Shown here: positions 45,171-53,226 of the stretch, piece after piece | Layout: every line of letters begins with the position of its first letter | How positions within the stretch are numbered: position 1 is the stretch's first letter | Source: Nevskiales bacterium | Lineage (GTDB): Bacteria > Pseudomonadota > Gammaproteobacteria > Steroidobacterales > GCA-2729495 | Length of the DNA stretch: 55,486 nucleotides | NCBI GenBank assembly: GCA_011526045.1 | Contig: WYBE01000024.1 | Coordinates: 1-55,486 of the forward strand | Direction of reading: 5' to 3' | Notes under the pieces: model-generated | What the model was told of the DNA's origin: nothing | The model's database searches: none | The model's input: the letters and a program-made list of their open reading frames with translations, nothing else | Program-made: the position numbers and the translations under genes

Positions 45171-47753
45171 TCACGGGCGTCGGAACGGATTGCCGGCCCA
45201 GACAATTATGGCGGACTTGCGCGGCCCGAGCGTCACGGGCCAGGCCACGGAATTACCGTCGTCGAAATACACGTACTCGTCACACTTCGCCGGCGCGGAC
45301 ACCGCGTCGGGACACGAAAATGTGCCGTCATATCCGGTCGGATTGACCAGCAGCGCGGAATCGTCGCCCGGCGTGTTCGGTGTGTAGGTCGCCTCTTCCA
45401 CACGGACATTGTCCAGGTACAGCACCTGGTTTGGCGGCGCCTGAAAATCCACCCGGCCACCCCAGTCACCGGGCTGGAGCACGAGATCGGACGGCACATT
45501 GAACAGGACGGAGTGGTTCTGCCATGTGTCCAGCGCAGTGACTGCAAACCAGCCCTGGAACATGTCGAATGAGCGCGGTCCGGCCATCCGGGGAATAACC
45601 GTCGACGTGATGGCCTGCTGCCCGGATCGGTTACTGAAACTGACGACATAGGTTTTTCCCGGTGACACCGGAAAGACGCCGGATACGAGCGAGCCAGAGG
45701 GGCTCAAGCCGCCGGTGCTCAGCATGGCACAGCCCGGCGCGAGACAGTCGCTGCGCCAGGCCAACGTGGCATCGCCCTGCGTGGCGTAGCCGAGCCAGTC
45801 CACGGCGTTGCTGTCAAACGTGCCATTGCTGAGAAGATTGACACCGCTCACAGGCTGATAGGCGAACGGCGCGATGCCGAACGCGTCGAAGGCGGTCCCG
45901 CTGGTATCGTTGCCCGCCTGTCGCCACTGCGGCAGGTTGAGCATCCGGTCCGCATACCTGCCGTTCAGATACGTGGTGATCTTCACCACGTCCGGTATCG
46001 CGGGATTCTCCGCATACAGTGCCGAATAGCGGTTGAAGTCGAACGATGCGAGCCCGGAGCTGTCCTCCTGCGCCGGAAAAAGATAAATCGCGGGAGTGTT
46101 GGTGAACCCGAAAAAACGGTTTCTCTGGATCTTGTTATTGGTAATCCGACTGGACAGATACTCCTTGATCCGGATCGCAAAAGTCTGGTAGTCGTAAAAA
46201 GTGTTGTCCGTGACGACATTATTGGAGGCCGCGTGGATGAACATGCCCATGTCCGTCTTGCTGACGGTGTTGCCTGCCACATACACGCCGTTGGTCCGGT
46301 AATCCAGGTAGATCCCGGGCGTAAGATCAAATACCGGCGCGGGATCCCGACCGTTCCTGTTGCCATAGACCCCGGTGACGATATTGCCGAAGACCACGCT
46401 GTTGTGAGGTATGGAACCACCGGCTGCCGCCCCATTGCCCGTGTAGATTCCACCGCAATCACTCAGGACCAGGCAGGCGTTCTCGACGCGGTTATTGGCC
46501 ACATCGCTTCTCTTGCCGAATGCGATTCCGTGGTAGCCGGCATTGACCACGTGGTTGTTCTTGATCGCGACATCCGTCCCGGTAGACGAGATCGCGCCCC
46601 GGCTCTGCACCGGCGCCCCGATGACGCCGCTGTCGATGACACGGTTGTTCAGGACCTTGAAGTTCGTCGATATGCCGGTGAGGATTCCTTCCCGGACACT
46701 GCGTCGCACCGTGCAACTGTCGATCGTGCCGTCGCGCGCATTGTGCGCCACGATACCCTGCCAGTAGGAATCCGAGACGTCGCATATCTTGACCACGACG
46801 TTTACCGAGGATGACAGCGCCACACCCGCGCCGGTCTTGTCCACCCGCATCGCCTCGATAATCACGTTGGTGGCGCCGGTCGCGTCTATGCCATAGGCGT
46901 TGCTTGCGCCAATGACACGGGAGCCCGGTGGCCCGCCATCGGGCATGTACACGTACACCTTCATCTGATCGGGATTACTGCCGTCGAAATAGAACTCACC
47001 CGGCTCGTCCAGCATCCAGAGCTTGTTGTCGAGGTAATAGCCCCAGTTCGCCAGGATGGGCCGTTCCGTTTGCTGGGAAAGAGTGAGACGCATGCTCACC
47101 GGATCGAAAGCCGTCACGGTCCGATCGCTGATGATGTAATCGTTTACGCGGATATGTGCACCGGCACCGACGAGGTCCTTATCAGCGATGGCTGCGAGTT
47201 CTGAATCGATGAGGCTGGAGAAATAGTCGGGTGGCGGCAAGGTCACGTCCGTAACCATCATGCCGCGGGCCGACGGCTGGGCCTGGTAGTCGACGTTCGG
47301 ATATTGCGCGAGCCGGAGAGCCACGCCGTCGGCGAACAACTGGTAGGTGGGAAACCAGGTATTCGCGACATAGATGTTGCCCGAGTACGGTTGCCACCCG
47401 GTCACCGCCGCTGCAGCCGTTATGGTGGGTTTATTGACATCCGTGCAATCGCTGCCGAAGCGGGAATACTTGATCGGTCTTGCCGCATCGGCGGAACTCG
47501 CCACGCGCAGAGTGCCGCGCCAGCTCTGGCCACAGCGGAAATAGACTGCGTCGCCGGCCTGCAGCGATGCCGAGTTGACTTTCGCCAGACTCCGCCAAGG
47601 GCCCGCGCTCGACGCGCCGACCGGAGCCGCTGCCGACGTGCCGGTGAACGCATCGTTACCTGCCACCGCATCGACGAAAAAGTTCGCGCCGATTGCGTCA
47701 GCGGGCTGCCACGCAAGAACAACAACGGCGAGGAGCTGCAAAAACCGGTTCAT
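45171..47753 (-). CDS. Large secreted parallel beta-helix protein with C-terminal jelly roll
   Basis: 860 aa. Signal peptide (MNRFLQLLAVVVLAWQPADA). FFVDAVAGNDAFTG opens the beta-helix, whose coils run over about 290-600 and include VVVKICDVSDSYWQGIVAHN, FKVLNNRVIDSG, VAIKNNHVVNAGYHGIAFG, GVYVAGNTVSKTDMG and VVTDNTFYDYQ. From about 637 a carbohydrate-binding jelly-roll-like domain begins (LLSNGTFDSNAVDWLGYA). Such architecture suits a secreted polysaccharide lyase, epimerase or chain-binding protein. The start at 47753 is chosen because the signal peptide begins there; AGAAG lies upstream. It is convergent with the ParB/methyltransferase gene; a small CGACGCC/GGCGTCG hairpin (45161-45182) overlaps its stop. 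Confidence 0.87.
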   Translation of the reverse strand: MNRFLQLLAVVVLAWQPADAIGANFFVDAVAGNDAFTGTSAAAPVGASSAGPWRSLAKVNSASLQAGDAVYFRCGQSWRGTLRVASSADAARPIKYSRFGSDCTDVNKPTITAAAAVTGWQPYSGNIYVANTWFPTYQLFADGVALRLAQYPNVDYQAQPSARGMMVTDVTLPPPDYFSSLIDSELAAIADKDLVGAGAHIRVNDYIISDRTVTAFDPVSMRLTLSQQTERPILANWGYYLDNKLWMLDEPGEFYFDGSNPDQMKVYVYMPDGGPPGSRVIGASNAYGIDATGATNVIIEAMRVDKTGAGVALSSSVNVVVKICDVSDSYWQGIVAHNARDGTIDSCTVRRSVREGILTGISTNFKVLNNRVIDSGVIGAPVQSRGAISSTGTDVAIKNNHVVNAGYHGIAFGKRSDVANNRVENACLVLSDCGGIYTGNGAAAGGSIPHNSVVFGNIVTGVYGNRNGRDPAPVFDLTPGIYLDYRTNGVYVAGNTVSKTDMGMFIHAASNNVVTDNTFYDYQTFAIRIKEYLSSRITNNKIQRNRFFGFTNTPAIYLFPAQEDSSGLASFDFNRYSALYAENPAIPDVVKITTYLNGRYADRMLNLPQWRQAGNDTSGTAFDAFGIAPFAYQPVSGVNLLSNGTFDSNAVDWLGYATQGDATLAWRSDCLAPGCAMLSTGGLSPSGSLVSGVFPVSPGKTYVVSFSNRSGQQAITSTVIPRMAGPRSFDMFQGWFAVTALDTWQNHSVLFNVPSDLVLQPGDWGGRVDFQAPPNQVLYLDNVRVEEATYTPNTPGDDSALLVNPTGYDGTFSCPDAVSAPAKCDEYVYFDDGNSVAWPVTLGPRKSAIIVWAGNPFRRP

Positions 47754-48300
47754 TTCTTCTCGTTTTTCTTGGATCGCGTACGCGTATGGTGCCTGGCCGA
47801 GCATCAGCTTACGAGTCGATGCCCGACTACCTGGTTACATTACTGATACCAGAAACCTCCCGCAATCACACACTCGATGAGACATTTGGCCCGCCGGATT
47901 TCGCTGGCGCCGACGCGAAATGCGACCATTCACCCACCAGCAACGAGTGACCGTTTCTGTTGCGCAGCACCGCGCGGAAGGCCGCTGCACCAATGGCCGA
48001 CGACTCGAGAAAAACGCATGAATCAGCCGGAAATCCTGCGATGTCGGCCAGCGGCGCCATGGCGCTGCGCGCAGCCGCAACCCGTCAGCTGGTCAGGGAT
48101 CCGGCCACCACCGCAGTGCCCATCCCAAGGCGCACGATGCTGTCGTCGGTACCGCCTTCGCTGTTGGGCGTTATGTCATATGTGACAGGCGTTCATCGCA
48201 CAAGCGGATGCGGCCCGGACCCATTGGCGCTGCGCCAGCCGGACCCGCTCGATGAAGTTGCGGCGCACCCGCTTTCGCGTCCGCCGCAGGGAGGCAGCAC
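47754..48300. other. 547-bp gap, regulatory
   Basis: I find no gene I can support; the small frames here lack coding features. It holds an inverted repeat TGTCA-TATG-TGACA at 48174-48187 and a GCGCCATGGCGC palindrome at 48054-48065, and must contain the promoter of the beta-helix gene at 47753. Confidence 0.5.
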
Positions 48301-49155
48301 TCAGGTGGAGTTCGACCGACGTTCACCTCGCCCGTAACCGCCGTAGTAATGGTCGTGCGTCGTTGTCTCCACCCGATTGAGTACGGTGCCGATCAGGGGC
48401 GTCTCGCCGAGACTGTCGATCGAGTTCTGCAGATCCTCCCGCCTGGTCGCGCCATTCTCGGCCACCATCAAAACCGAATCCACGTAGGGCGCGAACGCGA
48501 TGGCATCGTCCATCGCCAGCATCGGCGCGAGGTCGAAGATGATCAGCCGGTCCGGGTAGCGGGTTTTCAGCTCGGTGACCAGCGCGACCATCCTGGGCGA
48601 GCGCAGCGTCTCCGACGAGTCGGTGATGCTTTCCCGCCCCGGCAGGATCACCAGCCGCTCGATGCCCGGCGAGAACAGGATCTCCTCCAGCGGGCGGTCG
48701 TGATCGATGTGATCGCCGATGCCGTACTCAGGCTGATATTCGAAATAACGATGGATGCTGGGATTGCGCAGGTCGAGATCCACCAGCAGCACGGTGTGCG
48801 TGAGCTCCCGGGCAAGGCTGATGGCGAGGTTGATCGCGGTGAGCGTCTTGCCGCAACCGGTGGCAGGACTCGTGATGGCGAGCGAGTTCCAGCCGTGGCC
48901 TTCGAGCGTGCGCACGACCCGGGTGCGCAGGATGCGGTAGGCATCGGCGAGTTCGTGGTTCGGCAGGGCCGCGACCAGACGGTTGCGTTCCAGCACGTCC
49001 TCCGGGACCCGGACGACCCTGGTTTTCTGCGGCGCCCATTGCCCGGTGGCCGCTGCCGGCGTATCGACCTCCGCGACTGCGGGCTGGGCAGGATGCGGGG
49101 CTGCGGCGGCCCGCTCGGCCTCTGCTTTCCTTAGCGCTCGCTTGATGCGGTCCAT
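48301..49155 (-). CDS. BY-kinase-like tyrosine kinase, copy 1 (CpsD/Wzc kinase type)
   Basis: 284 aa cytoplasmic P-loop kinase that partners the adjacent Wzz protein. Walker A SPATGCGKT (about 96-104), Walker A' TVLLVDLDLR (about 121-130) and Walker B LIIFDLAP. The C-terminal tail has three Tyr in HYYGGYGRG (about 268-276), few compared with E. coli Wzc, which has a larger cluster. A short N-terminal amphipathic segment (about 1-20) precedes the ATPase domain. It is 20 bp downstream of its wzz partner (49176-50930). It resembles the copy at 52385 in the PATGCGKT/PASGCGKT block and the LLVDLDLR/P segment. Confidence 0.92.
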   Translation of the reverse strand: MDRIKRALRKAEAERAAAAPHPAQPAVAEVDTPAAATGQWAPQKTRVVRVPEDVLERNRLVAALPNHELADAYRILRTRVVRTLEGHGWNSLAITSPATGCGKTLTAINLAISLARELTHTVLLVDLDLRNPSIHRYFEYQPEYGIGDHIDHDRPLEEILFSPGIERLVILPGRESITDSSETLRSPRMVALVTELKTRYPDRLIIFDLAPMLAMDDAIAFAPYVDSVLMVAENGATRREDLQNSIDSLGETPLIGTVLNRVETTTHDHYYGGYGRGERRSNST

Positions 49156-49175
49156 CGGTTATCTGTCCCCCGGCC

Positions 49176-50930
49176 TCAGATCCCGAGTTCACGCAGGACG
49201 GTGTACCAGAGCACGTCCAGCGGCTTCACGGCAAAGTGGATGATCAGCGTGAGCAGCGCGATGCCGGCCGGCGTTGCGATCAGGGCGATCTTGCGCAGCT
49301 GTTGCTGGCGGGCTGCCTCCGCGCGCGTCGTGATCTGCGGGATCTCCGCGATTGGCGGCACACCCTGTGCCGCGAGCAGACCGTTGGCACCCCAGATCGA
49401 GTGATCCGTGGCCTCCCTGAACATGACTGCGACCATTGCAAGCACGGGCGACAGCACCAGCAGCAACGAGAGCAACAGCCCCCGGTTCGGCGTTGCCGGT
49501 TCCAGCGGCAGATCGGGTGGCTCGACGAGCACGAACCGCTCGCCCTTGGCCTCGGTCTCCAGCGCCTCGCCCATCATCGCGCCGAACTCCCGCTCGCGCA
49601 GGGCGAGATAGCGGGCGGTGGCCGATTCCAGTTGCCGCTGCAGGGCAACGAGCTGCTGCTCGACCTGCGGAGTTTCCCGCAGGCGCTCTTCGTGCTGGCG
49701 CACCCGCGCCCGCAATTCCGCTTCCTGCGCGCGGTACGCCGCCAGTTGCGAGACCACCGACTCGTACTGGGCAGATACCTGGATGTAGGCGGGGTTGTCC
49801 GGCTTCAGGACGGCATCACCCGCGGCACGGGCGCTGCGCGTGGATTTCTCCAGGTTCGCCACGAGGCGCTGCAGGCGCTGCACCTCGGGATGACCCGGGG
49901 CATAGGTCTCTTTCGCCTTCGCCAGGTCCGCGCGTGCGGCGCTGAGCGCCGCGGCCGTATCGGTGAAATCTGCCGTGAGGCCGGTCTGTTCGCGTAGCGC
50001 CTTGATCTCGCGGCGTGTGCGGACGACGTCCGGGTGCGAGCTGTCGTAACGGCCTTCGAGCATGGCGAGCTGTGTCTGCAGCGCCTTGAGCTGGTTCTCG
50101 GGTGCCACCACGGCCCGGCCGTCGGCGAGCAGGCTCGGTGCCACCGGATCGATCTGCGCGAGCTGCGCCTCGAGCTTGATCTTGGTGTCCTCCAGGGACT
50201 GCAACTGCCGCTGGATATTGAGCAGCTCGTCCTCGGTGCGCTGGATGATCTGCAGGTTCAGGCTGGTGAGTTCGGGCAGCGCCCCTTTGTTCTTTTCCTT
50301 GAAGTCGGCGACCTTCTTTTCCAGCTCGCGCACCTGCGCATCGAGCCGCTGCACTTCACTGCCGAGGAATTCGCGGGTCTCCACCGTCTGCACGGTACGC
50401 GCCTTGAGGTTCTCCTCCAGGTAGAGCGACACGAGCTCGTTGGCGACTTTGCGCGCCGTGGCGGGGTCTTTGTGGCGGAAGCCAATCGTGAAGGCGATGG
50501 TCTGGACGGTCGGCGTGTTGCGCTGCGGGTCGGTGAGCTCGACATTGACGACGTCCATCGTGATGTCGTCCTGGATGTCGTCGGCGAGCAGCATCGTCGG
50601 CAGGTGCCGGCGCTTCTCGGGATACAGGTTGAACTTCTCGATGATCGAAGCGAGGTTGGAGCGCGTCATCACGCGCTGATTGATGTACTGCACCTGCTGG
50701 GCGGCGAACACCGTCACCGTCGTCGGCACCAGCGCCGCCGGCACCTCAGGTTCCTCGAGCAGGATGACCGCCTTCGACTCGTAGGTGTTCGGCCAGATGA
50801 ACACCAGCAACGCGCCGATGAAGAAGATGCCGGCCGCAACCCCGAGCGCCAGCCGGCGCCGGCGCTTCAGCCCTTGCAGGAAATCGGCAAGGCTCTTGCC
50901 GTCGTCGTTGACTTGGTCGCGGTCTTCCAT
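49176..50930 (-). CDS. Wzz/GNVR chain-length determinant, copy 1
   Basis: 584 aa polysaccharide co-polymerase without a kinase domain. A first transmembrane segment (ALGVAAGIFFIGALLVFI, about 29-46) leads to a long periplasmic coiled-coil arm (about 180-430, with VKELEKKVADFK and LAKAKETYAPGHPEVQRL), a second hydrophobic segment with the PDLPLEPATPNRGLLL proline motif (about 495-530) and a third at the C-terminus (about 555-575). Controls EPS chain length together with the downstream kinase. Its own promoter-like block (activator half-site 51009-51023, TATAAT 50988-50993) lies in the 117-bp gap after the ATPase gene. Confidence 0.93.
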   Translation of the reverse strand: MEDRDQVNDDGKSLADFLQGLKRRRRLALGVAAGIFFIGALLVFIWPNTYESKAVILLEEPEVPAALVPTTVTVFAAQQVQYINQRVMTRSNLASIIEKFNLYPEKRRHLPTMLLADDIQDDITMDVVNVELTDPQRNTPTVQTIAFTIGFRHKDPATARKVANELVSLYLEENLKARTVQTVETREFLGSEVQRLDAQVRELEKKVADFKEKNKGALPELTSLNLQIIQRTEDELLNIQRQLQSLEDTKIKLEAQLAQIDPVAPSLLADGRAVVAPENQLKALQTQLAMLEGRYDSSHPDVVRTRREIKALREQTGLTADFTDTAAALSAARADLAKAKETYAPGHPEVQRLQRLVANLEKSTRSARAAGDAVLKPDNPAYIQVSAQYESVVSQLAAYRAQEAELRARVRQHEERLRETPQVEQQLVALQRQLESATARYLALREREFGAMMGEALETEAKGERFVLVEPPDLPLEPATPNRGLLLSLLLVLSPVLAMVAVMFREATDHSIWGANGLLAAQGVPPIAEIPQITTRAEAARQQQLRKIALIATPAGIALLTLIIHFAVKPLDVLWYTVLRELGI

Positions 50931-50987
50931 CAGGAACCCGATGAAATATGTTTCTTTTTCAGAATCTTATTGTTGTATTGCCGGACG

Positions 50988-51023
50988 ATTATAGCCGCAG
51001 GCAGGCCCGGCGGATGTGACCAG
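50988..51023 (-). promoter_or_regulatory. Promoter with activator site for wzz copy 1
   Basis: On the minus strand CTGGTCACATCCGCC (51023-51009) is followed, 15 bp later, by a perfect TATAAT (50993-50988). The start codon lies 57 bp further on. Copy 2 at 55057-55092 has the same 15-mer with one mismatch and the same 15-bp spacing. There is no consensus -35, as expected for an activator-dependent promoter. Confidence 0.6.
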
Positions 51024-51047
51024 CAGCGCAGAAGGTCCATGCGGTCC

Positions 51048-51929
51048 TCAGCCGCCCGACGCGGCCTTGGCCTGGCCCGCGCCGCCGGCCTGGGGCATGG
51101 AGCGCAGGGTCTTGCCCATGGGCAAGCCCATTCGCAGCCGGTCCCGAAGCACGGCGCGAATGGTCGGTGCGTCGATGGTGGTCTGCTCCTCCGAGAACCC
51201 GTACACGAGGGCAAGGTCGCAGAGCGTATTGACGAGCCGCGGAATGCCTTCGCTGGCGGCCGCGATGAGCCGGACCGCGGCGGGGGTGAAGAGCTCGGCT
51301 TTCCCGCCGGCCACCGCCAGGCGATGGGCAATGTAGGCGGTCACGTCCTCCGGATTGAACGGCGTCAGGTTGTAGGCGACGGACACGCGCTGCGTGAGCT
51401 GGCGCAGTTCCGGCTTTTTCAGCAACTCGCCGAGCTCCGGCTGGCCGACCAGGATGAGGTGCAGCAGGTAGTCCTTCTGGGCATTGACGTTCGAGAGCAT
51501 GCGCACTTCTTCGAGCCCGCGCACGCCCATGTTCTGCGCCTCGTCGATGATCAGCACCACCGGTTTGCGCTGCGCGTACTGGCGAATCAGGAACTCGACG
51601 AAGGCGTCGTAGAGCTCGACCTTGCTCTTGCCTTTGTAGTCGAGCTCGTAGGCCATCATGATCCATTCGGCGAGTTCGCCGAAGGAGTTGTGGGTGAAGT
51701 TGATGAGCCCGACGCAGACGTCTTCTTCGAGTTCGTCGAGCAGGCGGTTGATGAGCGTGGTCTTGCCGCAGCCGACCTCGCCGCTGATGACGGTGAAGCC
51801 CTGGCGGTTCTGGATGCTGTATTTGAGCAGCATGAGCGCCGTGGCGTGGCGCTTGGACATGTACAGGAACGAGGGGTCCGGCAGGAGCTGGAAGGGGCGT
51901 TCCGTGAGGTTGTAAAACTGTTCGTACAT
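51048..51929 (-). CDS. ExeA-like AAA ATPase of the EPS/exosortase locus
   Basis: 293 aa. Walker A GEVGCGKTT (about 50-58), Walker B VVLIIDEAQNMG (about 128-139), and the opening MYEQFYNLTERPF typical of GspA/ExeA-like ATPases found with exosortase systems. Likely cytosolic motor for envelope assembly; the exact partner is unknown. The start codon lies 10 bp from a REP-derived tandem array, and no Shine-Dalgarno is visible, so its translation-initiation region lies in or against REP DNA. It stands between the two wzz/kinase pairs. Confidence 0.9.
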   Translation of the reverse strand: MYEQFYNLTERPFQLLPDPSFLYMSKRHATALMLLKYSIQNRQGFTVISGEVGCGKTTLINRLLDELEEDVCVGLINFTHNSFGELAEWIMMAYELDYKGKSKVELYDAFVEFLIRQYAQRKPVVLIIDEAQNMGVRGLEEVRMLSNVNAQKDYLLHLILVGQPELGELLKKPELRQLTQRVSVAYNLTPFNPEDVTAYIAHRLAVAGGKAELFTPAAVRLIAAASEGIPRLVNTLCDLALVYGFSEEQTTIDAPTIRAVLRDRLRMGLPMGKTLRSMPQAGGAGQAKAASGG

Positions 51930-51939
51930 GCCGGGTTGA

Positions 51940-52360
51940 TCGCGGCTGAAGCCGCTCCTACAGGGTCCTTTTCGTCGCTGCCGTGTTACCTGTTCGCGGC
52001 TGAAGCCGCTCCTACAGGGTCCTTGTCATCCTTGCCGTGTTACCTGATCGCGGCTGAAGCCGCTCCTACAGGGTCCTTGTCATCCTCGCCGTGCTGCCTG
52101 TTCGCGGCTGAGGCCGCTCCTACAGGGTCCTTGTCATCCTTAGCCGTGCTGCCTGTTCGCGGCTGAAGCCGCTCCTACAGGGTCCTTGTCATCCTTGCCG
52201 TGCTGCCTGGTCGCGGCTGAGACCGCTCCTACAGGGTCCTTGTCATCCTTGCCGTGCTGCCTGGTCGCGGCTGAAGCCGCTCCTACAGGGTCCTTGTCAT
52301 CCTTGCCGTGCTACCTGGTCGCGGCTGAAGCCGCTCCTGCAGGGTCCTTGTCATCCTGGC
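51940..52360. repeat. Eight-unit 54-bp tandem array (REP derived)
   Basis: Units start at 51940, 51994, 52048, 52102, 52157, 52211, 52265 and 52319, an exact 54-bp step except for one inserted base before the fifth. Each unit begins with a GCGGCTGAAGCCGC-type stem plus the CTCCTACAGGG tail of a REP element and ends with a TCCTTGTCATCC-type spacer. Because 54 is a multiple of 3, reading frames stay open through it, but there is no coding evidence. It lies inside the wzz2-kinase2-ATPase transcript between the kinase 2 stop and the ATPase start. Confidence 0.9.
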
Positions 52361-52384
52361 TGCGACGCCGGCGGTTCTCTCGTC

Positions 52385-53212
52385 CTAGGCCTTGGCGCCC
52401 TGGGCCCGGTAGTAGGCGGGCTTGCGGCGTGCGGCGTGCGCCTTGTTGAGCACCGTGCCGATCAACGGCACGCCCTTGAGTACCGCAATTGCCTTCTGCA
52501 GGTCCTCGCGCGAAGTCCCGCCCGCCTCCGCGACCATTAGCATGGCATCGGTGTAGGGGGCGAAGGCCAGTGCGTCGTCGGCGGCGAGAATCGGCGGCAG
52601 GTCGAACACGATCAGCCGGTCGGGATACCGGTGCTTGAGCTCGTTCACCAGCGCCACCATCTTCGGTGAGCGCAACATCTCGGAGGAGTTCTGCACTTCC
52701 TCGCGACCCGGCAGGACGACGAGGCGTTCGATCGAGGGGCTGAACAGCAACTGGTGCACCGGCACGTCGCGGAACAGGTAATCGCTGAGCCCGGCCTCCG
52801 GCTGGTAACCGAAATACTGGTGCACCGAGGGCTTGCGCAGATCGAGGTCCACCAGCAGCACGGTGTGGGTGACCTCCATCGCGAGACTGATGGCGAGATT
52901 GATCGCGGTGAGGGTCTTGCCACAGCCGCTCGCCGGCCCGGTGACCGCGACGGAGTTCCAGTTATTGTCACGCAGGCTCTGCAGCACGCGAGTACGCAGC
53001 ATGCGGTACGCGTCCTTGAACTCGTGGCTCGGCACCGCCGCGATCAGGCGATTCTCGAGCATTACCCGGTGCGGCACCTCCACGACCTTCGTGTAGGTGT
53101 AGCGCAGGCCCGCAGTGAAGTCTCCCACCACGGTGCCGTCGGCACCCTGCTTCTCGGCGCCCGGCGGCCGGTCACGGTTCGCGTACTCGAGTGCTTTTCG
53201 AATCCGTTCCAT
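52385..53212 (-). CDS. BY-kinase-like tyrosine kinase, copy 2
   Basis: 275 aa, paralogue of the kinase at 48301. Walker A GPASGCGKT (about 92-100), Walker A' LLVDLDLRKP (about 119-128) and Walker B RLIVFDLPP. The C-terminal tail has only PAYYRAQG, a two-Tyr cluster, fewer than copy 1. The N-terminus (MERIRKALEYANRDRPPG) parallels the other copy's helix. It lies 14 bp downstream of its wzz partner and 25 bp before the tandem array. Confidence 0.92.
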   Translation of the reverse strand: MERIRKALEYANRDRPPGAEKQGADGTVVGDFTAGLRYTYTKVVEVPHRVMLENRLIAAVPSHEFKDAYRMLRTRVLQSLRDNNWNSVAVTGPASGCGKTLTAINLAISLAMEVTHTVLLVDLDLRKPSVHQYFGYQPEAGLSDYLFRDVPVHQLLFSPSIERLVVLPGREEVQNSSEMLRSPKMVALVNELKHRYPDRLIVFDLPPILAADDALAFAPYTDAMLMVAEAGGTSREDLQKAIAVLKGVPLIGTVLNKAHAARRKPAYYRAQGAKA

Positions 53213-53226
53213 CTGATCTCGCTCGC

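Noticed and set aside
47960..48337. A 125-codon frame in the 547-bp gap
   Set aside because: It overlaps the kinase 1 gene end, has skewed composition, no ribosome-binding site and no motif.
51940..52360. The 54-bp array as CRISPR
   Set aside because: The entire unit, not just a repeat, is conserved and there are no unique spacers or cas genes. The palindrome is a REP-type stem.
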